Assembly (NCBI GenBank): GCA_937885465.1
Contig: CAKZZM010000183.1
Coordinates: forward strand, 1 to 11,142
Length of the DNA: 11,142 bases
DNA from: an uncultured Bacteroidales bacterium
Lineage (GTDB): Bacteria; Bacteroidota; Bacteroidia; Bacteroidales; Paludibacteraceae
Reading direction: 5' to 3'
Part shown: in pieces, positions 6,816 to 11,142 of the stretch
How the letters are laid out: the number at the start of each line of letters is the position of its first letter
Position numbering within the stretch: the stretch's first letter is position 1
The notes under the pieces: model-generated
The model's input: only the letters and a program-made list of their open reading frames with translations
Databases searched by the model: none
Told to the model about the DNA's origin: nothing
Made by a program: the position numbers and the translations under genes

Positions 6816-6889
6816 CTCTTTCAACAACGCAAACCCTACAAAATATAGCGTTTCAATGCGCTTAATATCAAAAAACCTTCCTTCATTAG

Positions 6890-6922
6890 GGACAGCCCGA
6901 TACGGGCTGTCCTACTTTTTTT
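6890..6922 (+). terminator. Strong intrinsic terminator upstream of ileS
   Basis: Perfect ten-pair stem GGACAGCCCG (6890-6899) / CGGGCTGTCC (6903-6912) with the three-base loop ATA, extendable by a G-T pair, followed by TAC and seven T at 6916-6922. It is oriented to end transcripts coming from the HTH gene, 130 bases past its stop, and so separates that unit from ileS. Confidence 0.8.
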
Positions 6923-6946
6923 GCGATTTTTCTTGCCCGAATCGCA
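6922..6946 (+). promoter_or_regulatory. Inverted repeat overlapping the ileS -33 region
   Basis: TGCGATT (6922-6928) and AATCGCA (6940-6946) are perfect inverted copies with 11 bases between. The TTG of the ileS -33 element lies in the gap. The geometry would suit binding by a dimeric regulator, but it may also be chance. Confidence 0.3.
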
Positions 6947-6963
6947 TAAAAGCAGTAATTTTG
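6933..6963 (+). promoter_or_regulatory. ileS: Bacteroidota-type promoter of ileS
   Basis: TTG at 6933-6935, exactly 20 bases, then TAATTTTG at 6956-6963, a full match to the -7 consensus TAnnTTTG. The spacing is the same as in the promoter at 6177-6208. Transcription should start at about 6968-6971, leaving a leader of about 43 bases that consists almost wholly of heptamer repeats. Confidence 0.75.
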
Positions 6964-6972
6964 ATAAACAAA

Positions 6973-7014
6973 GTCAAAAGTCAAAAGTCAAAAGATAAAA
7001 GATAAAAGATAAAT
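6973..7014 (+). repeat. Six tandem heptamers in the ileS leader
   Basis: Three GTCAAAA units (6973-6979, 6980-6986, 6987-6993) are followed by three GATAAAA-type units (6994-7000, 7001-7007, 7008-7014). The last unit runs into the ATG (7013-7015). The tract forms nearly the whole predicted 5' leader of ileS. It has no Shine-Dalgarno and is A-rich, as suits Bacteroidota translation initiation. Confidence 0.8.
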
Positions 7015-10000
7015 GTATAAGGAGTACAAAAATTTGAATCTGCCGGATACGGCAACAGAAGTATTAGGTTACTGGGAGCAAAACAACTTGTTCGAACGCA
7101 GTGTTAAAGAGAGAGAGGGTTGCCCACCCTTCCTTTTCTTTGAAGGTCCGCCTTCGGCAAATGGTATGCCGGGCATTCATCACGTCTTGGCACGAACGAT
7201 AAAAGACACCTTCTGCCGCTACAAGACAATGCAAGGCTATCAGGTGCATCGCAAAGCGGGTTGGGACACTCACGGTCTGCCTGTTGAATTAGGAGTTGAG
7301 AAAAAATTAGGCATCACGAAAGAGGATATCGGCAAAAAAGTAAGCGTGGACGAATATAATGCGGCTTGCCGACAGGAAGTGATGAAATATACCAAAGAAT
7401 GGACAGCCCTCACTAAGCAAATGGGCTATTGGGTTGACCTTGATAACCCGTATATCACTTACGATAACAAGTATATCGAAACCTTGTGGTATCTGCTCAA
7501 GCAACTATACAACAACGGCTATCTCTATAAAGGTTTCACTATTCAGCCATACTCTCCCGCCGCCGGCACCGGTCTATCGAGTCACGAACTGAATCAGCCC
7601 GGCTGCTACCGCGATGTCAAGGACACCACCTGCACCGCTCAGTTCCGCCTTACACCCGTTGCCGCACAGCGCATCAGTGCACTGTCACAGTCCGCAGCAC
7701 AAGCCGCCTCACCACTGCCCGTTTATTTCCTCGCATGGACCACAACCCCATGGACGCTGCCCTCTAACACTGCTCTATGCGTCGGAGATAAGATAGACTA
7801 TGTCGCTGTCGCAGGCGAAAACCCTTATGACGGTGAGCAGGCTGTCTATATACTCGCAGAGGCACGACTCAGTGCTTACGAGAAAGAGTTGGGTGCCGAA
7901 CCCGCTATACTGCACAAATGGAAAGGTAGCGAGTTAGTAGGATTGACCTACGAGCAACTCTTCCCATGGGTCAATGTCGGCGACAACGCTTTCCGTGTTA
8001 TTTCCGGCGACTATGTTACTACCGACGATGGTACGGGTATCGTACATATAGCCCCGACATTCGGTGCAGACGACAAACGCGTGGCAGAAGCAGCGGGAGT
8101 GCCGGGATTGTATATGAAGACGCGCGAGCAAGGACTCAGACCAATGGTGGACTTCACCGGTAAGTACTGGCGGATAGAAGACCTCGATGACGACTATGTG
8201 CGAGACTTCGTGAATACCGATGAATATAGCGTATATGCAGGTCAATGGGTTAAGAACGCCTACGACCCGCGTTTCACTATCAACGGCAAATACGATGAAC
8301 TCGCAGCGCAAAAAGAAGAAAATCTCGATGTTCGCCTTTGTATGTACATGAAGAAAGAACATAAGGTTTTCAAGATAGAGAAACATATTCACAACTACCC
8401 CCACTGCTGGCGCACCGACAAGCCTGTTCTCTATTACCCGCTTGACTCTTGGTTCATCCGCTCCACCAAAGCGCGGGACAAGATGATTGCCCTCAATAAT
8501 ACTATCCGCTGGCAACCCGAGAGCACCGGAACAGGTAGGTTCGGGAAGTGGTTAGAGAACCTCAACGATTGGAATCTCAGTCGCTCCCGTTATTGGGGTA
8601 CACCGCTGCCTATCTGGCGCACCGAAGACGGCAAGGAAGAGAAATGTATCGGGTCGGTAAAAGAACTGTTTGAAGAGATCGATCGCTCGGTCAAGGCAGG
8701 GAATATGAAAGAGAACCCGTGGAAAAATTTCCGCGTCGGCGACTATTCAAAAGAAAATTATTCTCCGACGAATATTGACCTTCACCGCCCCTATGTGGAC
8801 TATATCGTTCTGACGGCATCTGACGGCAGACCTATGCATCGCGAGACAGACCTTATTGATGTATGGTTCGATTCAGGTGCAATGCCTTACGCACAGAATC
8901 ACTATCCTTTCGAGAACGCCGACGCACCCCGCACTGCCGACTTTATCTCCGAAGGTGTAGATCAGACACGCGGATGGTTCTTTACTCTGCACGCTATCCA
9001 CACTATGATTGACGGCAGCATCGCTTTCCGCAATGTCATCTCCAACGGATTAGTACTCGACAAGCAAGGCAATAAGATGTCGAAGCGCTTGGGCAACGCC
9101 GTTGACCCGTTTGACGCTTTGCAAAAGTACGGAGCTGACGCCGTCCGCTGGTATATGCTCACCAACGCCTCGCCGTGGGAAAACCTGAGATTCGACACCG
9201 AAGGCGTGGAAGAGATACGACGTAAGTTCTTCGGCACACTCTATAACACTTACTCTTTCTTCGCACTCTATGCTAATGTTGATAACTGGAGCAAAGAACA
9301 AAGCACAAGCAGCAAGGAATTAAATAAGCAGACAAACCAAGACCAAGAGATTGACAGCTGGGTACTCAGTAAACTCAATTCTCTCGTAAAAGAGGTAACA
9401 AACTGCTACGATAACTATGAGCCGACACGCGCCGGCAGACTTATCTCCGAATTTGTGCAGAACGACCTCAGCAACTGGTATGTACGCCTTAATCGCAAGC
9501 GTTTCTGGGGTGGAGGTATGACCGCCGACAAAGATGCGGCATACGACACTCTTTATACCTGCCTTGTGACCGTAGCACAACTGATGGCCCCCAACGCTCC
9601 TTTCTACGCCGACAGATTATACCAAGACCTTACAGGTGAGACATCAGTGCATCTATCTAAGTGGCCTGAGGTCAAAGAGGAACTGATTGACTTGGACAAA
9701 GAGCGGTCGATGACACTCGCACAAGATGCTACCTCGCTTATCCTCTCGCTGCGCAAACGAGCCGAGAAGAATGTTCGGCAACCGCTCGCCAAAGCCGTTA
9801 TTCCCGTGCAGGACGAGCTAACAAAACAAGCACTGCTGCGAGTGAGCGACCTTATCCGCTCTGAGGTCAATATCAAGCAGCTGCTTATCGTCGGGGCAGA
9901 TGACAACACTTTCCGACTTATCAAGCGTATCCGCCCGAACTTCAAAGTGCTCGGAAAGAAATTGGGAGCGCAGATGAAAAGCGTAGCAGCAGAAATAGCT

Positions 10001-10426
10001 GCAATGACGCAAATGCAGATAGCAGCAATCGAGCACGATGGCTGTTATACGCTGCCTGTTTCTGCATACACCCTTATACCCGAAGATGTGGACATCCAAA
10101 CAGAAGATATGCCGGGATGGTTAGTGGCATCCAACGACGCACTCACTATCGCACTCGATATAGAACTGACCACCGGACTCAAAGAAGAAGGTATAGCACG
10201 AGAACTGATCAACCGCATTCAAAACCTCAGAAAATCGTCAGGATTAGAAATAACCGACCGTATCCGACTGCTCATCGAACGCAAAGATGAGACAAAAGAT
10301 GCAATCGACCATTTCCATGATTACATCGCCTCGCAAGTACTCGCCACTTCTATTGAACAAGTAGAGCGGCTTGAAGACGGCGTGCTGATTGAAGATATGG
10401 GGCTGAAGATAAAAGTGGAAAGTTGA
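7013..10426 (+). CDS. ileS: Isoleucyl-tRNA synthetase, long type with GIHH signature
   Basis: Charges tRNA-Ile with isoleucine in the cytoplasm; class Ia synthetase, 1137 residues. The catalytic Rossmann fold begins with PPSANGMPGIHH, in which the HXGH signature is swapped to G54-I55-H56-H57. KMSKR is at 688-692, with WFDSG and SEGVDQTRGWFF before it. The CP1 editing domain is present: TTTPWTLPSN (243-252) and DDGTGIVHIAP (338-348). The anticodon-binding domain includes NDLSNWYVRLNRKRFW at about 820-840. There is no CxxC zinc finger at the C-terminus, as expected for long, eukaryote-like IleRS. An Ala/Ser/Gln-rich insertion (about 216-236) precedes the editing domain. The start ATG is fixed by the MYKEYKNLNLP beginning and the leader. 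It has its own promoter and is separated from the HTH gene by a strong terminator. By homology, the swapped motif suggests mupirocin resistance. Confidence 0.98.
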   Translation: MYKEYKNLNLPDTATEVLGYWEQNNLFERSVKEREGCPPFLFFEGPPSANGMPGIHHVLARTIKDTFCRYKTMQGYQVHRKAGWDTHGLPVELGVEKKLGITKEDIGKKVSVDEYNAACRQEVMKYTKEWTALTKQMGYWVDLDNPYITYDNKYIETLWYLLKQLYNNGYLYKGFTIQPYSPAAGTGLSSHELNQPGCYRDVKDTTCTAQFRLTPVAAQRISALSQSAAQAASPLPVYFLAWTTTPWTLPSNTALCVGDKIDYVAVAGENPYDGEQAVYILAEARLSAYEKELGAEPAILHKWKGSELVGLTYEQLFPWVNVGDNAFRVISGDYVTTDDGTGIVHIAPTFGADDKRVAEAAGVPGLYMKTREQGLRPMVDFTGKYWRIEDLDDDYVRDFVNTDEYSVYAGQWVKNAYDPRFTINGKYDELAAQKEENLDVRLCMYMKKEHKVFKIEKHIHNYPHCWRTDKPVLYYPLDSWFIRSTKARDKMIALNNTIRWQPESTGTGRFGKWLENLNDWNLSRSRYWGTPLPIWRTEDGKEEKCIGSVKELFEEIDRSVKAGNMKENPWKNFRVGDYSKENYSPTNIDLHRPYVDYIVLTASDGRPMHRETDLIDVWFDSGAMPYAQNHYPFENADAPRTADFISEGVDQTRGWFFTLHAIHTMIDGSIAFRNVISNGLVLDKQGNKMSKRLGNAVDPFDALQKYGADAVRWYMLTNASPWENLRFDTEGVEEIRRKFFGTLYNTYSFFALYANVDNWSKEQSTSSKELNKQTNQDQEIDSWVLSKLNSLVKEVTNCYDNYEPTRAGRLISEFVQNDLSNWYVRLNRKRFWGGGMTADKDAAYDTLYTCLVTVAQLMAPNAPFYADRLYQDLTGETSVHLSKWPEVKEELIDLDKERSMTLAQDATSLILSLRKRAEKNVRQPLAKAVIPVQDELTKQALLRVSDLIRSEVNIKQLLIVGADDNTFRLIKRIRPNFKVLGKKLGAQMKSVAAEIAAMTQMQIAAIEHDGCYTLPVSAYTLIPEDVDIQTEDMPGWLVASNDALTIALDIELTTGLKEEGIARELINRIQNLRKSSGLEITDRIRLLIERKDETKDAIDHFHDYIASQVLATSIEQVERLEDGVLIEDMGLKIKVES

Positions 10427-10470
10427 AAGAGGAAAGAAGAAAGTGCGGGCAGAACCCTAAAGTCAATGGT

Positions 10471-10495
10471 AGAGACGGTCTTTTCGACCGTCTCT
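10471..10495. repeat. Perfect ten-pair hairpin between ileS and the lipoprotein gene
   Basis: AGAGACGGTC (10471-10480) and GACCGTCTCT (10486-10495) with a five-base TTTTC loop. There is no T run on either strand, so it is not a classical terminator. It could protect or process a shared ileS-lipoprotein transcript, or be a copy of a dispersed palindromic repeat. Confidence 0.6.
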
Positions 10496-10524
10496 CATAA
10501 AGGAAAATAAAAAAACAAAAGACA

Positions 10525-11031
10525 ATGAAAAAAATAGGAAAACTATTAGCACTTGTGCTGCTGTTGGCATCATGCAGTCTGGGAACTGTACAATACTCAG
10601 AGTTTGATATTATAGGGCGTTGGGAAGCACCATCCAAAAACAACGATAGCGACATTGCAAATCCCAAGATTGTATTCGTATTCTCAAACGAGGCCTGCAT
10701 CGTGGTAACAGACTCAAGCTACTCTGACAAAGACGGGAGTTTCAAACCGATAGAAACAAACTACGGCAAGTGGGGCTACACCTTCGATGAAGGTGAGGAT
10801 GTAACGGAAGACGATCTCTTAAACACCGATGCTGACGGCTCATATCACAAAAACGGGTGGTTTGGTTGGACTTTGGATGGTAAGAATATCGTCACCTACC
10901 AACTCACAAGCGTGGGTAACGCCGTTGTACCTGAAACGTATATTATCCAATCCCTAACCGGCAACACGATGGTATTGAAAGAGGGACAAAGTTCCATCGC
11001 TCCCGTTCACCAACTGACCAAAGTAAATTAG
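10525..11031 (+). CDS. Small lipoprotein, lipocalin-like
   Basis: 168 residues. A lipoprotein signal peptide (MKKIGKLLALVLLLASC) has a lipobox LLASC with the lipidated Cys17. The residues just after it (SLGTVQ) lack the acidic cluster that sends Bacteroidota lipoproteins to the cell surface, so it probably faces the periplasm. The mature part begins IIGRWEAPS, and alternating strands such as KIVFVFSN, YGKWGYTF, WFGWTLDGKNIVTYQL and NTMVLKEG suggest a small beta-barrel of the lipocalin-like type common in Bacteroidales. I do not recognise the exact family and the ligand is unknown. No TAnnTTTG promoter is visible in the 98 bases before it; it may be read from ileS through the hairpin at 10471-10495. 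The leader is A-rich with no Shine-Dalgarno. Confidence 0.85.
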   Translation: MKKIGKLLALVLLLASCSLGTVQYSEFDIIGRWEAPSKNNDSDIANPKIVFVFSNEACIVVTDSSYSDKDGSFKPIETNYGKWGYTFDEGEDVTEDDLLNTDADGSYHKNGWFGWTLDGKNIVTYQLTSVGNAVVPETYIIQSLTGNTMVLKEGQSSIAPVHQLTKVN

Positions 11032-11067
11032 AACTGAAACCACTGTGTTGTTACACACTTAAGACTT

Positions 11068-11142
11068 AGAACATTCGGAGACGTTCCCCACTACCAGAAC
11101 GTTCGGAGACGTTCTCCACTACCAGAACGTTCGGAGACGTTC
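11068..11142. repeat. 28-bp tandem repeat array running off the window
   Basis: Units start at 11068, 11096 and 11124 with an exact period of 28; the third is cut by the window end after 19 bases. Each unit is AGAACGTTCGGAGACGTTCT-like plus the linker CCACTACC. Units two and three contain the inverted pair GAACGT/ACGTTC with a six-base loop; unit one has one change (A for G) that breaks this pairing. There are no unique spacers, so it is not a CRISPR array. Confidence 0.85.

Noticed and set aside
6761..7012. T-box riboswitch ahead of ileS
   Set aside because: No specifier or antiterminator pattern is visible, the predicted leader is only about 43 bases, and T-boxes are not expected in Bacteroidota.
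7934..8515. A 193-codon open frame on the minus strand
   Set aside because: It lies wholly inside the conserved IleS editing and catalytic region and has no recognisable protein features; it is a shadow of the ileS codons.
11068..11142. CRISPR array
   Set aside because: The repeats are contiguous with a constant 28-base period and no variable spacers, and no cas gene is present.

Overview
The window looks like a chromosomal segment of a Bacteroidales (Bacteroidota) genome. The evidence is a tandem pair of OmpH/Skp-family genes, a long-type isoleucyl-tRNA synthetase with the GIHH active-site signature, a type I asparaginase, an OmpR-type regulator resembling Bacteroides RprY, a lipid-anchored small protein, and two promoters of the Bacteroidota form (TTTG or TTG, 20 bases, then TAnnTTTG). 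Start codons lack Shine-Dalgarno sequences and follow A/T-rich leaders, which is normal for this phylum. I cannot name a genus. I see no transposase, integrase, phage gene, CRISPR array, tRNA or rRNA.

Layout. Positions 19-5325 are all on the minus strand. In order of transcription they encode asparaginase (ansA) and a cytosolic dipeptidase (pepD) as a likely two-gene operon, then two OmpH/Skp periplasmic chaperone genes 19 bp apart ending at an intrinsic terminator near 1450-1497, then an MFS transporter resembling the MFSD1 dipeptide-transporter group. From 5351 the genes are on the plus strand. They are an orphan OmpR-family regulator with a degenerate receiver, a roughly 300-base non-coding stretch with its own strong promoter and a terminator-like hairpin, a 78-residue helix-turn-helix protein, ileS with its own promoter and a heptamer-repeat leader, and a small lipoprotein. 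The window ends inside a 28-bp tandem repeat.

How the genes work together. ansA, pepD and the MFSD1-like transporter suggest use of peptides and amino acids: import of short peptides, cleavage of dipeptides, deamidation of asparagine. The OmpH pair serves outer-membrane protein biogenesis but is not beside bamA here. The divergent ansA and regulator genes have start codons only 25 bp apart, so they may be co-regulated.

Most worth a second look: (1) the promoter-structured RNA-terminator unit at 6177-6514 just ahead of the small helix-turn-helix gene, either an sRNA (its arm is 6S-like in shape) or an attenuated leader; (2) the regulator whose receiver has lost the phospho-acceptor Asp, the Thr/Ser and the Lys; (3) the GIHH (swapped HXGH) motif of IleS, known to be associated with mupirocin hyper-resistance; (4) several intergenic repeats, namely period-7 tracts, perfect hairpins and the 28-bp array at the right edge.
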